Position numbers and translations under genes: made by a program. This document shows positions 20,175 through 30,088 of a stretch of DNA of 64,000 nucleotides, in pieces. The notes beneath the pieces were generated by a model that was not told the DNA's origin, did no database searches, and saw nothing but the letters and a program-made list of their open reading frames with translations. Each line of letters opens with the position of its first letter. The stretch's first letter is position 1. Origin of the DNA: Acinetobacter equi (GTDB lineage: Bacteria; Pseudomonadota; Gammaproteobacteria; Pseudomonadales; Moraxellaceae); assembly GCF_001307195.1 (NCBI RefSeq), contig NZ_CP012808.1, forward strand, positions 1,984,001 to 2,048,000. The letters run 5' to 3'.

Positions 20175-20594
20175 TTTAAAATATTGATATTTAAGTATTT
20201 TAAAAATATTTCGTTTTAATAATATAACTTTATATATTCATTTCTTATTAAAGTCAGACGAAATAAAGAATATTAAGAATTACTATAAAGAATGAAATGT
20301 TTAACAGTTAAGATATTATTTATAATGAAAAAGATGTATTAGTTTTGTTTAAAAAAATAGTGTCAGTATTAAGTTAATATTACTATATTGCTAAAGTGTT
20401 ATTTAAACTGTCTTATAAGATAAATAAAAGAAATTTATTATATATCAAGCATTTAAAAATTTACTAATAGTTCGTTTATTAGGAAAAAATCCAATAAAGT
20501 TTTGATTATATTTAACTTTGTAAATTTATTAAAAATTTCAAATCAAAGCAGTTTAAATAAATTTTTTAAAATTAAATATTGAGTGATTAAACAC
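20175..20594 (+). other. AT-rich intergenic region before the efflux operon
   Basis: About 420 bases with very high A+T, no open frame of note and no RNA family I recognise. It must hold the promoter of the downstream operon, but no convincing -35/-10 pair stands out. The composition is suggestive of H-NS-type silenced DNA. Confidence 0.5.
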
Positions 20595-21659
20595 ATGAAG
20601 GTTAATAAGTTTTATTTTATTGTTGGAGCATTAGTAATGGGTGCTCTATTTGGATATATTTTTTTGAAAATTTCGAATCCATCTACAGCGCAAAGTATTA
20701 TTAGTGGCAATGGAAGAATAGAAGCAACAGAAATTAATATATCGAGTAAAACGGCAGGTCAATTAGAAGATGTACTTGTGAAAGAGGGGCAATTTGTTGA
20801 ATCTGGGCAAGTTCTTGCAAAAATAAAAGTATTAACTCTTGAGGCAAAGTTGAGAGAAGCGAATGCTCAATTACGACAAGCTGAGGATGCAGTTATCAAT
20901 GCAGAAGCTCAAGTAATGATGAGAATGAGTGAGCGTGACGTAGCGAAAGCTATGGTAGAACAGCGACAAACAGAATTATCAGTGATTCAAAAACGCTTAA
21001 CACGTTCAGAAATGTTAGCTCAAGATGGCGCTGTTTCAAAACAACAATTAGATGATGAAAGAGCAGGTTTGCAAAGTGCAATTGCGGTATTAACTTCAGC
21101 GCAATCACAAGTGAGAAGTGCAGAAAGTGCGATTATTGCTGCTCATAGTCAGGTTTCTAGTGCAAAATCACAAGTTGAAGCGGTTAAAGCAACTATTGAT
21201 AGTTTAAGTTATGACATTGAGGATGCTCAATTAAAGGCACCGTTGAATGCAAGAGTCCAATTTCAAACAGCACAAATTGGAGAGATGATTAATACTGGTG
21301 GTCGAGTTATGAATCTTATTGATCTCTCAGATGTTTATATGACTTTCTTTTTACCAGAAACAATGGCTGGTCGAATTTCAATTGGTTCAGAAGTCAGAAT
21401 TGTTTTAGATGCAAAGAAAAATAGAGTTATTCCTGCAAAAGTATCATTTATTGCAGATCGTGCGCAGTTTACACCTAAATCAGTAGAAACAGAAAATGAA
21501 CGTCAAAAATTGATGTTTAGAATTAGAGCGAATATAGATCCCAAATTATTAGAAAAATATATTCATAAGGTTAAAACAGGTTTACCGGGAATGGCATATA
21601 TCAAAATTGATGATGATGCAGAGTGGCCAGAATTTTTAAGCAATCAGGTTCAATTATGA
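20595..21659 (+). CDS. yhiI: HlyD-family periplasmic adaptor, YhiI-like
   Basis: 354 aa from the ATG at 20595; a GTG four codons earlier is an alternative. One N-terminal transmembrane segment (about residues 5-25) anchors it. Then come a biotinyl/lipoyl-like half ([20 protein letters not shown]), a long alpha-helical hairpin (about 80-210, alanine/glutamine rich), the second lipoyl half ([19 protein letters not shown]) and a beta-barrel. It is the membrane-fusion subunit linking an inner-membrane ABC exporter to a TolC-type channel. The length matches E. coli YhiI, and the next two genes match RbbA/YhiH and YhhJ in order and size. Its stop overlaps the next start (ATGA). Confidence 0.85.
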   Translation: MKVNKFYFIVGALVMGALFGYIFLKISNPSTAQSIISGNGRIEATEINISSKTAGQLEDVLVKEGQFVESGQVLAKIKVLTLEAKLREANAQLRQAEDAVINAEAQVMMRMSERDVAKAMVEQRQTELSVIQKRLTRSEMLAQDGAVSKQQLDDERAGLQSAIAVLTSAQSQVRSAESAIIAAHSQVSSAKSQVEAVKATIDSLSYDIEDAQLKAPLNARVQFQTAQIGEMINTGGRVMNLIDLSDVYMTFFLPETMAGRISIGSEVRIVLDAKKNRVIPAKVSFIADRAQFTPKSVETENERQKLMFRIRANIDPKLLEKYIHKVKTGLPGMAYIKIDDDAEWPEFLSNQVQL

Positions 21660-24409
21660 TACAACAATCTGCTTCAAGACCGATTGTTGCTGAAGTTAAG
21701 CATGTCAGCCTTAACTATGGAAAAACTAAAGCTTTAAAGGATATATCAATTGATTTTCCTGCGGGAGTCATGATCGGTTTAATTGGTCCTGATGGTGTTG
21801 GTAAATCTAGCTTACTTGGTTTGTTATCTGGAGCAAAAGTAATCCAGTCAGGTAGTGTCAAAGTGCTGGGTGGAGATCTTGCAGATAAAAAGCACAGAAA
21901 GAAGATCTGTTTACATATTGCTTATATGCCGCAAGGGCTAGGTTCAAACTTATATAAAACGCTTTCAATTGAAGAAAATTTACAGTTTATTGCTCGCTTA
22001 TATGGTCATAATGCGGCAGAACGTCGCAAGCGAATTGATGAATTAACGCAAAGTACAGGATTATATGAATTTTTAGATCGTCCTGCTGGTAAGCTTTCTG
22101 GAGGAATGAAACAAAAACTGAGTTTATGTTGTGCTTTAATTCATGATCCAGATTTTCTGATTTTAGATGAACCAACAACAGGTGTGGCACCATTAGCACG
22201 AGCCCAATTTTGGGAGCTGATTAATCAAATACGTTTAGCGCGTCCAAATATGAGTGTGATTGTTGCCACTGCATATATGGATGAAGCTCAAAAATTTGAT
22301 TGGCTTGCCATGATGAATGATGGTGAAATTTTAAAGACAGGAACTCCTACAGAATTATTAGCACTTACCAACAGTCGAACTTTAGAAGAATCTTTTATCA
22401 AATTACTTCCTGAAGAAAAGAAGCAGGGATATAAACCAATTGTTATTCCACCATTGCCAGAAAATTATTTAAATGATTATGTGATTGAAGCACAGAATCT
22501 TACGGTTAATTTTGGTGATTTTAAGGCGGTAGATAATGTTAATTTCAGAATCAGGCGTGGTGAAATTTTTGGATTTTTAGGCTCAAATGGTTGTGGTAAA
22601 TCAACAACCATGAAAGTTCTAACGGGATTGTTAGAGGCTAGTGAAGGGAAAGCATGGTTATTTGGTAATTTAGTGGATGGAGAAAATATTCAAACACGAC
22701 GACGTATTGGGTATATGTCACAAGCATTTTCACTTTATACAGAGTTAAGTATTCTTCAAAATTTAGTCTTACATGCTCAGCTGTTTCACGTATCTCCTGA
22801 TCAAATTAATCCGCGTGTTCAAGACATGTTGAAGCGCTTTGATTTAGTAGATGTACAAAATAAGTTACCTAATGATTTACCGATAGGATTAAGACAGCGT
22901 TTATCACTCGCTGTTGCTTTGGTTCATAATCCTGAAATTTTAATTTTAGATGAACCAACGTCTGGTGTAGATCCTATTGCACGAGATAGTTTTTGGCACT
23001 ATCTAATTCAGTTATCACGTGAAGATGGCGTAACGATTTTCATATCAACGCACTTTATGAATGAAGCTGAACGTTGTGATCGTGTTTCATTGATGCATTC
23101 AGGCTGTGTTTTAGATAGTGACTTACCATCTGAACTTATGAGAAAAAAGCAAAAAGAAACATTAGAAGATGCTTTTATTGAATATTTATTGGAAGCTGGT
23201 GCTGGAACGATTATTTCTTACAATTCGAGTTCTGGGCAAAATATTGGAAAACTGGAGTCTATAGCGAAAAAAGATGAGACAAAAATTTTTAGTTTCCTAA
23301 GATTATTTAGTTATGCATGGCGAGAATTTTTAGAGTTAGCACGAGATCCTATTCGTGCAACCATGGCATTATTAGGTTCAATCTTATTACTTTTTGTAAT
23401 GAGTTACGGCATTAATTTAGATGTTGAAAATCTTAATTTTGCAGTACTTGATCGTGATCAAACACAGCTTAGTGAGAATTATGCAATGGGAATAGCCAAT
23501 TCCCATTACTTTGTCGAAAAAAAACCATTGCAAAATTATGATGATATTGACCAACGGATGAAAAGTGGTGATATTGCCTTAGCCATAGAAATTCCTCCGA
23601 ATTTTGCTAGAGATATTGCACGCGGAGAAAATGTACAAATTGCTGCATGGATTGATGGTGCAATGCCATCAAGAGCTGAAACGATACAAGGGTATGTTAG
23701 AGGCATACATGCACATTGGTTGCTAGAAAGAACTTTAGCACAAACAGGTATATCAACAAGTAATAATGTTGATATAGAAACACGCTTTCGTTATAACCCT
23801 GATATTAAAAGCCTTCCTGCAATAGCGACGGGTATTTTACCATTATTGTTGTTACTTATTCCTGCGACCTTAACAGCCTTGTCTGTGGTACGTGAAAAAG
23901 AGTTAGGTTCGATAGTTAATTTATACGTAACGCCTGTTACTCGCAGTGAATTTTTAATTGGAAAACAAATTCCTTATGTCATGTTAGCCATGCTGAATTA
24001 TTTCTTCATGTGCATCATTATTGTTTTCATATTTGATGTCCCAATGAAGGGTGAATTTCTAACCTTAACAATTGCTGCCTTTTTATTTTCTATATTTGCA
24101 ACAGGTACAGGAATGTTGGCATCAACAATTACAAATAGTCAGGCAGCAGCTTTATTTTTGGTACTTATAGGAACATTGATTCCTGTGACTCAATTTGCTG
24201 GCTTGATTAATCCTGTTTCATCACTTGAAGGTTTGGGCAGATGGTTTGGTGAAATTTATCCTGCAACATATATGATTAATATAAGCCGAGGAATCTTTAA
24301 CAAAGGTTTAGGTTTTGATGAGTTAGAGTTGTATTTAAGCATTTTGCTTATTTCGGGCCCCATTATTTTGTTGACAGCAATTACATTATTAAAAAAACAG
24401 GAGCCCTAA
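21656..24409 (+). CDS. rbbA: Fused double-ATPase/permease ABC protein, RbbA (YhiH)-like
   Basis: 917 aa from the ATG at 21656 (ATGA overlap with the adaptor); E. coli RbbA is about 911. Nucleotide-binding domain 1 has Walker [10 protein letters not shown] (45-53), signature LSGGMKQ and Walker [10 protein letters not shown]. Domain 2 has Walker [10 protein letters not shown] (near 309) and Walker [10 protein letters not shown], but a degenerate signature, LPIGLRQ. From about 550 an ABC-2 type permease follows: one TM, a large periplasmic region, then about five TMs. E. coli RbbA was first described as a ribosome-bound ATPase, but the gene context and the membrane domain argue for an exporter. 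It pairs with the YhhJ-like permease downstream. Substrate unknown. Confidence 0.88.
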   Translation: MIQQSASRPIVAEVKHVSLNYGKTKALKDISIDFPAGVMIGLIGPDGVGKSSLLGLLSGAKVIQSGSVKVLGGDLADKKHRKKICLHIAYMPQGLGSNLYKTLSIEENLQFIARLYGHNAAERRKRIDELTQSTGLYEFLDRPAGKLSGGMKQKLSLCCALIHDPDFLILDEPTTGVAPLARAQFWELINQIRLARPNMSVIVATAYMDEAQKFDWLAMMNDGEILKTGTPTELLALTNSRTLEESFIKLLPEEKKQGYKPIVIPPLPENYLNDYVIEAQNLTVNFGDFKAVDNVNFRIRRGEIFGFLGSNGCGKSTTMKVLTGLLEASEGKAWLFGNLVDGENIQTRRRIGYMSQAFSLYTELSILQNLVLHAQLFHVSPDQINPRVQDMLKRFDLVDVQNKLPNDLPIGLRQRLSLAVALVHNPEILILDEPTSGVDPIARDSFWHYLIQLSREDGVTIFISTHFMNEAERCDRVSLMHSGCVLDSDLPSELMRKKQKETLEDAFIEYLLEAGAGTIISYNSSSGQNIGKLESIAKKDETKIFSFLRLFSYAWREFLELARDPIRATMALLGSILLLFVMSYGINLDVENLNFAVLDRDQTQLSENYAMGIANSHYFVEKKPLQNYDDIDQRMKSGDIALAIEIPPNFARDIARGENVQIAAWIDGAMPSRAETIQGYVRGIHAHWLLERTLAQTGISTSNNVDIETRFRYNPDIKSLPAIATGILPLLLLLIPATLTALSVVREKELGSIVNLYVTPVTRSEFLIGKQIPYVMLAMLNYFFMCIIIVFIFDVPMKGEFLTLTIAAFLFSIFATGTGMLASTITNSQAAALFLVLIGTLIPVTQFAGLINPVSSLEGLGRWFGEIYPATYMINISRGIFNKGLGFDELELYLSILLISGPIILLTAITLLKKQEP

Positions 24410-24410
24410 G

Positions 24411-25538
24411 ATGTTTAAAACTACGATTCAAAATATTTTTCAATTAGGGCTTAAGGAATTATGGAGTCTATGGCGAGACCCTATGATGCTCATTTTAATT
24501 GTATATACCTTTACAGCTTCTGTTTATATTGCTGCAACTTCTATTTCAGATACTTTGCATCAAGTACCTGTTGCAATTGTAGATGAAGATAAAACAATGT
24601 TATCTGAACGTATTTCATCTGCGTTATATCTTCCATATTTTTTAACTCAAAAGGTTGATATTCAACAGATGGATGATGGAATGGATCAAGGTGAATTTGC
24701 TTTTGCGATCAATATTCCTCCTAATTTTCATAAAGATGTTATGGGAGGAAACGATACAAGAATTCAGGTGAATGTTGATGCTACTCGTATGAGCCAAGCT
24801 TTATCTGGCGCTGGATATTTACAAGAAATTATTCAATCTGAAGTTAGTGAATATGTGCAGCGAAATAAAGTAGAAGCTAAAACATTAGCTGAATTGGAAT
24901 TAAGAACAAGGTATAACCCAACTTTAGATTATTCATGGTTTGGTAGTGTGCGACAAGTAATTGATAATGTAGCAATGTTATCCATTATTTTGACAGGGGC
25001 TGCATTAATTCGTGAACGTGAACATGGCACGATTGAACATCTCATGGTTATGCCAATTACCGTTTTTGAAATTATGATGGCTAAAGTCTGGTCAATGAGT
25101 TTAGTGGTTTTATTGGCTGCTTTTATTGGAATAAAAGTCATTGTACAAATAGTATTAAAGGTACCAATAGAGGGCAATTTATGGATTTTCTTTTTTGGTG
25201 CTTTATTGACATTGCTTGCAACGACATCTTTAGGAATTTATTTAGCTACATTGTCTAAGTCTATGCCTCAATTTGGATTATTAACAATGCTTATTATTAT
25301 TCCATTATTGATGTTATCTGGAGGTTCAACTCCTACCGAAAGCATGCCTGAAATTGTACAAAATATTATGAAAATTGCACCAACGACTCATTTTGTTTCT
25401 TTAGCGAAAGCAATTTTATATCGTAATGCAGGATTTGATGTTGTATGGTCATCTTTTTTATGGTTAATCGCAATTGCATGTACATTTTTTTATATTTCTT
25501 TAAAGCGCTTTAAAAATACCATTCATACAATGGCGTAA
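24411..25538 (+). CDS. yhhJ: ABC-2 type permease, YhhJ-like
   Basis: 375 aa, the same length class as E. coli YhhJ. There is one TM near residues 25-45 and an extracytoplasmic segment with the family motif YNP (RTRYNPTLDYSW). Five further hydrophobic segments lie between about 180 and 370. Start is one base after the RbbA-like stop. It is the second half-permease of the YhiI-RbbA-YhhJ exporter. Confidence 0.87.
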   Translation: MFKTTIQNIFQLGLKELWSLWRDPMMLILIVYTFTASVYIAATSISDTLHQVPVAIVDEDKTMLSERISSALYLPYFLTQKVDIQQMDDGMDQGEFAFAINIPPNFHKDVMGGNDTRIQVNVDATRMSQALSGAGYLQEIIQSEVSEYVQRNKVEAKTLAELELRTRYNPTLDYSWFGSVRQVIDNVAMLSIILTGAALIREREHGTIEHLMVMPITVFEIMMAKVWSMSLVVLLAAFIGIKVIVQIVLKVPIEGNLWIFFFGALLTLLATTSLGIYLATLSKSMPQFGLLTMLIIIPLLMLSGGSTPTESMPEIVQNIMKIAPTTHFVSLAKAILYRNAGFDVVWSSFLWLIAIACTFFYISLKRFKNTIHTMA

Positions 25539-25775
25539 TAAAATGAGAAAGGTAAATGGTTTGTAGGAGCATGGAGCTTTATATAAACCATTTATATTTT
25601 AAGAGTTTCAATAAATTCAAAATCAAATTGTATTTAAATCATAATGTTAAATTAGCTTTATTTTAGATGGTTTTTTTAATAAATAATGCTGTAAAAGAAA
25701 AAAGAATTTTATAAATAGTCGTTATGATTTAAACAAAATTAATGAAAAATATTCAATGCGTAAAAGGTCATTATT

Positions 25776-26522
25776 ATGGAAATCAACAAACTAATATCCA
25801 TCATCATCTTATGCATTGTATTTCCTGCGTGTAGTAATGAAGTCCAAACGAGGGCTTTAGAAGAGCATCGTATGATGTCTATAGAAAATTTTAAGGATAG
25901 CGATTCTTATCTTTTTGCAATTTATAATATGATTAAAAAACATGGTATTAAAAGTGAAATTGAAAAAGAAGAGTTCTTAAAAGAACAAAATCATTGGTTA
26001 AGAGAAAGAAATTTTTTTTGTAAATTGACAGAGCTTGAAAATATAAGTTCATTAAGTGAACAGTGTTTGATTCAAAAAAACATTGGAAGAATTGATTATT
26101 TGCAAAATAATTATTTTAATTTTGAGCGCCTAGAAAAACACATTATCAATCCATTTTTATATCAGAATAATAAAAAAATTATTGATGTGGGTGGATGTTT
26201 TTGTAGTGAAAATTCGATCAAAATTTTAAACAATAAAATGTATATTTTTCAAACGTGTGATCAGATGATAGAGAATCCAATTTCTTTAAATATTATTTCT
26301 AAAAAAATCAATATGATTGATGCTGAATATGATTTAGATATTGATCAAGATAACATTGCTGATATTAATGTGAAATTCACAGCAATTGGAAAAAATGCAT
26401 GGAAAATTTCGCTATATTATGATGATGAAAATAGCATAATTAATATTAATACTAAGCATGCGTATACTACAGATTCAAATTTAGAGATGTATGAAGGTGA
26501 TTGTGGTGATTTCGATGGATAA
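25776..26522 (+). CDS. LprI-like (DUF1311) lipoprotein with extra C-terminal domain
   Basis: 248 aa. It has a lipoprotein signal with lipobox VFPAC (lipidated Cys19). Residues about 55-110 contain LKEQNHWLRERNFFC and SEQCLIQKNIGRIDYL. This is the W-x-x-x-R-N-x-C ... C-L pattern of the LprI/DUF1311 family, some of which inhibit lysozyme. Residues about 125-248 form an extra part with a Cys pair (GGCFCSE) and an acidic DxDxDNIADINV stretch like a calcium loop; I do not recognise it. It stands alone after a 237-base gap without a clear terminator. Confidence 0.65.
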   Translation: MEINKLISIIILCIVFPACSNEVQTRALEEHRMMSIENFKDSDSYLFAIYNMIKKHGIKSEIEKEEFLKEQNHWLRERNFFCKLTELENISSLSEQCLIQKNIGRIDYLQNNYFNFERLEKHIINPFLYQNNKKIIDVGGCFCSENSIKILNNKMYIFQTCDQMIENPISLNIISKKINMIDAEYDLDIDQDNIADINVKFTAIGKNAWKISLYYDDENSIININTKHAYTTDSNLEMYEGDCGDFDG

Positions 26523-26768
26523 GAGCTATTTTAATGAAACAATTTTTTTTAATAAAATTTTATGAATTTCATTATATTTTAGTTAAATTGTGGAAGTCCA
26601 CTGTTCTGAAAAATTAAACTTAGTGACAAAATTTGTATTTATTCACAGCAAGTAAACAGAAGAGTAAGAGTTTAAATGTCAAAACGATGAACCTTCATGT
26701 AATATAAAACTATTCAATATTATAAGGATCTGTCGTGATACAGATATCACAATAGAGAGGATACAAGC

Positions 26769-27977
26769 ATGCAGCAAGACATCATTATTGTTGGCGGTGG
26801 TATGGTTGGGCTAAGCCTAGCTTTAATGTTGGCAAAAGCAAAGATTGGGGTAAAGCTTCTAGAAGCCATAAAATACCCAAATTATGATGATGCAAATCTT
26901 GCGCCGTATCATTCCAGTTTTGATGCTAGAAATAGTGCACTATCACGTCGTAGTGTACAAATTTATCAAGAATTAGGCTTATGGGATGCCTTACAAGAAC
27001 ATGCTACACCTATTTTACAGGTAGATATCACGGAACAAGGTAGTTTTGGTAAAGCACGTTTAAGAGCAGAACAAGAAAAAGTCGAAAGCTTTGGTCAGGT
27101 CATTGAAAATGCATGGTTAGGTCGAGTGCTTTTAACACAAGTGCGTCAACAACCTTTAATTGACTTGATAGATGGTGTTCAAGTTACAGCTTTAACTCAA
27201 AATGAAGATTTTGCATCTATTGAAGCTATTCGTGGTGAAGAGACACTTACTTTAAATGCCAAATTAGTGATTGCCGCAGATGGTCGTGATTCATTCTGTC
27301 GCAAAGCTTTAGGCATTGGTGCTTCTGTCCATGATTATGATCAAGTCGCAATAGTGACTACGGTGCAAACATCTAAACCACATGGTCATGTTGGTTTTGA
27401 GCGATTTAGTCATTTAGGACCTTTAGCACTATTACCATTACCGGGTGAATATCGTCGTTCAGTGGTATGGCCTGTGAAGAAAGGTACCGAGGATGAATGG
27501 TTAGGTGAAGAAAATGATCAACATTTCTTGGATGCATTACAAGAAACTTATGGTGATCGTGCAGGAAAATTCCAAAAAACAGGTAAAAGATTCTGTTTTC
27601 CACTATCTCAAGTATTAGCAGAAAAGCAAGCTATTGGACGTGTGGTTCTTATGGGGAATGCTGCGCATACCATTCATCCTGTTGCTGGACAAGGCTTTAA
27701 TTTATGCATGCGAGATGCATATGTATTGTTGCGTTACTTAACAGAGCAACAGGCAAAAAATGCAGATTTGGGCGATGCTGAAATGTTATTAGAATACGAA
27801 AAGTCACGTTTGAAAGATCAACAACGTGTCATTAAATTCTGCGATTCAGTTGTACGTGGTTTTAGTAATCAGAATCCATTTTTGAAGATCATTCGTAATA
27901 CTGGATTACTTGCTTTTGAAACTATTCCTGGTATTAAACCACTCGTTGCAAATTATGCTATGGGGTTAAAGGCATGA
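26769..27977 (+). CDS. ubiH: Ubiquinone biosynthesis FAD hydroxylase UbiH
   Basis: 402 aa. The FAD-binding GGGMVG lies near residues 8-13 and ADGRDSFCRK near 175. Near 295 is GNAAHTIHPVAGQGFNL, where GN in place of the usual GD is typical of UbiH. It hydroxylates the ring of the ubiquinone precursor (C6 position in E. coli nomenclature). It overlaps the next gene by ATGA, so the two are co-translated. The usual partners ygfB-pepP lie upstream, but on the other side of the 20.5-26.5 kb block. Confidence 0.85.
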   Translation: MQQDIIIVGGGMVGLSLALMLAKAKIGVKLLEAIKYPNYDDANLAPYHSSFDARNSALSRRSVQIYQELGLWDALQEHATPILQVDITEQGSFGKARLRAEQEKVESFGQVIENAWLGRVLLTQVRQQPLIDLIDGVQVTALTQNEDFASIEAIRGEETLTLNAKLVIAADGRDSFCRKALGIGASVHDYDQVAIVTTVQTSKPHGHVGFERFSHLGPLALLPLPGEYRRSVVWPVKKGTEDEWLGEENDQHFLDALQETYGDRAGKFQKTGKRFCFPLSQVLAEKQAIGRVVLMGNAAHTIHPVAGQGFNLCMRDAYVLLRYLTEQQAKNADLGDAEMLLEYEKSRLKDQQRVIKFCDSVVRGFSNQNPFLKIIRNTGLLAFETIPGIKPLVANYAMGLKA

Positions 27978-29218
27978 CAGACAATAATGATCAAGTTTTA
28001 GATGCTGTCATTATTGGTGGTGGCTTAGTTGGTGGTTTAACAGCATTGTTACTTGCACAAGGTGGTGTTCAAGCAACTGTTTTAGATGCAGCTCCAATTT
28101 TAGATCAAGAAAAAACATTAGCAATTGCCAATCCGCGTGTTTTGGCATTGAGCCAAGCAACAATACATTTATTAAAAACGATAGATGTTTGGGATTCTAT
28201 TGCACGTCAAATGCCATATAGTGGTATGCAAGTATGGAATAAAAATGGTTATGGCGAAATTAATTTTGGTGAGCCATCTGAAAAAGCACCATCTGTTGGA
28301 CATGCTTTAGGTTCAATGGTTGAACCAAGCTTGTTGAATTTAGCTATTCAGCAAAAAATGCTGAAAGAGTTAAATGATTATAGAACACAAGTTAAAGTTG
28401 TCCGAGTTGAGGAAGGAGTCAATGTTTGGCACATCCATCTTGCGGATGGTACACGTTTAACAACGAAACTGTTGATTGGTGCTGATGGTGCTAATTCATT
28501 TGTACGTGATCAAGCATTTATCAGTTTTGATATTTTGGATTATAAACAAGCAGGTGTGAGTTGTGCCATTCGTACGGCAAAACCACATCAACATGTCGCT
28601 AGACAAATTTTCTTAGAAACAGGACCATTGGCATTTTTGCCTATGGCAAGTTTAATTGCAGGGCAAGATGGGCATTGGCAATCAATCGTGTGGACGTTGC
28701 CAGATGATTATGCAGATGAATATGTTGCATTATCTGATCATGAATTTACACAACTTTTGACACGTGAAAGTCATCATATGTTAGGCGAGGTTTTAGAAGC
28801 AACGCCTAGAGCAAAGTTTCCCTTAAAGGCTCGAGCTGCAAATCAATATGTAAAAGCAGGGCTTGCATTAATTGGTGATGCTGCACATGTTATTCATCCA
28901 CTTGCAGGTCAAGGTGTAAATATTGGGTGTCTTGATGCAGCAATTTTATGTGATGCTTTATTACATGATAAGCAGCGTGGAGTTTGGGCTCATGAACAAA
29001 CGTTGCGTCGTTATGAGCATTGCCGAAAAGGGCAAAATGATACGATGATGCACAGTATGTCTGCAATTGGTTGGTTAGAAACAACAACATTGTATCCTGT
29101 CATCTGGGTACGTAATTTTGGACTTAAACAAGTTGAAAAGCAGAATATGTTGAAAGATGCTTTTATGGCTCAAGCAAATGGTCTCAATATTTTAAAAGAT
29201 ACCTTATATTCTGTTTAA
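27974..29218 (+). CDS. ubiI: Ubiquinone biosynthesis FAD hydroxylase, UbiI/VisC-type
   Basis: 414 aa. Same flavoprotein family as the upstream gene: GGGLVGGLTALLLA near residue 15, GADGANSFVRDQA near 170, GDAAHVIHPLAGQGVNIG near 300. The GDAAH form and second position in the operon fit UbiI (C5 hydroxylase). UbiF cannot be excluded, because the two are distinguished by phylogeny rather than motifs. Start overlaps the ubiH stop. Confidence 0.75.
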   Translation: MTDNNDQVLDAVIIGGGLVGGLTALLLAQGGVQATVLDAAPILDQEKTLAIANPRVLALSQATIHLLKTIDVWDSIARQMPYSGMQVWNKNGYGEINFGEPSEKAPSVGHALGSMVEPSLLNLAIQQKMLKELNDYRTQVKVVRVEEGVNVWHIHLADGTRLTTKLLIGADGANSFVRDQAFISFDILDYKQAGVSCAIRTAKPHQHVARQIFLETGPLAFLPMASLIAGQDGHWQSIVWTLPDDYADEYVALSDHEFTQLLTRESHHMLGEVLEATPRAKFPLKARAANQYVKAGLALIGDAAHVIHPLAGQGVNIGCLDAAILCDALLHDKQRGVWAHEQTLRRYEHCRKGQNDTMMHSMSAIGWLETTTLYPVIWVRNFGLKQVEKQNMLKDAFMAQANGLNILKDTLYSV

Positions 29219-29396
29219 ATTTGGTCTAGATTATTTTTTGATCTGTTGTTAAGATTTTTTATGAAATTGGTTAGAAAGTAATCATTTTTTAGGTATTGAC
29301 TACTATGCTAAATTCATAGAGATTGCTAAATTTCTTCATAATTCAAAACCAAATATTTAGATCAGTTAATGAACACCATTTGTAGGGAGCTTTAAT

Positions 29397-29642
29397 ATGA
29401 CAGATATGAATGATTACGATGAAGTTGATGATTCAGTTGTCGATGAAGATGAAGCTAAAGCAGCAGAAAAAGGGGCATCTGATGGTGAGGAATCATCAAA
29501 TGATGGTGATGTTGCTGAAGCAGAAACTTTGACTGTCACAGCAAAATTAAAACAACGCCAAGCACTTGAAGATGAGATTGCTGCCTTTCTTGCACGTGGT
29601 GGTCGAATCACAGAAGTTCCTCCCGACGAAGCCGCAAAGTAA
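29397..29642 (+). CDS. Small acidic protein resembling the RNA polymerase regulator SutA
   Basis: 81 aa. The first ~45 residues are very acidic and look disordered. The conserved part is KLKQRQALEDEIAAFLARGG, then RITEVPP. This parallels the central helix and [RK]GG[RK]xxE motif of Pseudomonas SutA, which binds RNA polymerase and adjusts transcription under slow growth. A good ribosome binding site (GGGAG, 8 bases before ATG) and a strong terminator frame it as a monocistronic gene. The assignment rests on motif recall, so moderate confidence; the gene itself is well supported. Confidence 0.6.
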   Translation: MTDMNDYDEVDDSVVDEDEAKAAEKGASDGEESSNDGDVAEAETLTVTAKLKQRQALEDEIAAFLARGGRITEVPPDEAAK

Positions 29643-29652
29643 CTTGCAAAGA

Positions 29653-29681
29653 AAAACACCACATTATTGTGGTGTTTTTTT
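29653..29681. terminator. Bidirectional terminator between SutA-like and membrane-protein genes
   Basis: An 11-bp perfect stem (29653-29663 with 29668-29678), loop TTAT, T run on the plus strand and matching A run (T run on the minus strand). It serves both convergent genes; the minus-strand gene's last codons lie inside it. Confidence 0.92.
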
Positions 29682-30008
29682 ATTAAAAATTAAAAGAAAA
29701 GGAAAAATACAAAAATGGAAAATAAGGAGCAGGAATGTATTTTTTATAAAAGCAATAATATCAGGTGGTGCATGTAAAAAAATAGAAAAGGCAATAAATG
29801 CTTGAAAAATTAAAATGCCACTAATAATGTAATAACTTAAAACAGGATATTTTTCATTAATATTTAAAATTTCTAAGACGGAATAACCGAAAAAATAAAG
29901 CGAAAATAATGAGCAAGGAAAGAGTACATAATATTGTTGTTCCATATAAAGAATATGACAACAACCAATGAGCCAAAGAGAGAAGAATATCGTATTATTT
30001 TTTTTCAT
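29664..30008 (-). CDS. Small polytopic membrane protein, unknown
   Basis: 114 aa with three or four hydrophobic segments (about 5-22, 27-45, 58-75, 85-108) and few charges. ATG start at 30008; it ends within the shared terminator hairpin. No family recognised. Support is moderate: the open frame covers the whole strand-consistent gap, the hydrophobic pattern is membrane-like, and the terminator is placed correctly for it. Confidence 0.5.
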   Translation of the reverse strand: MKKNNTIFFSLWLIGCCHILYMEQQYYVLFPCSLFSLYFFGYSVLEILNINEKYPVLSYYIISGILIFQAFIAFSIFLHAPPDIIAFIKNTFLLLIFHFCIFPFLLIFNKKTPQ

Positions 30009-30046
30009 TTTAATAAAATAGAATTAGAAAGTAGTTCAAAGTTATA

Positions 30047-30078
30047 TTCACTTTAGCTTTTAGAAAAGCTAAAGTGAA
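30047..30078 (-). terminator. Perfect 15-bp inverted repeat downstream of rsmI
   Basis: 30047-30061 pairs perfectly with 30064-30078. It lies 10 bases past the rsmI stop. The T-rich stretch after it on the minus strand is weak, so it may end transcription inefficiently or stabilise the 3' end. Confidence 0.7.
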
Positions 30079-30088
30079 ATGAATAAGG

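Noticed and set aside
29566..29805. A 79-codon plus-strand frame across the SutA-like gene end
   Set aside because: It runs through a strong terminator and overlaps the better-supported 29397 gene out of frame.
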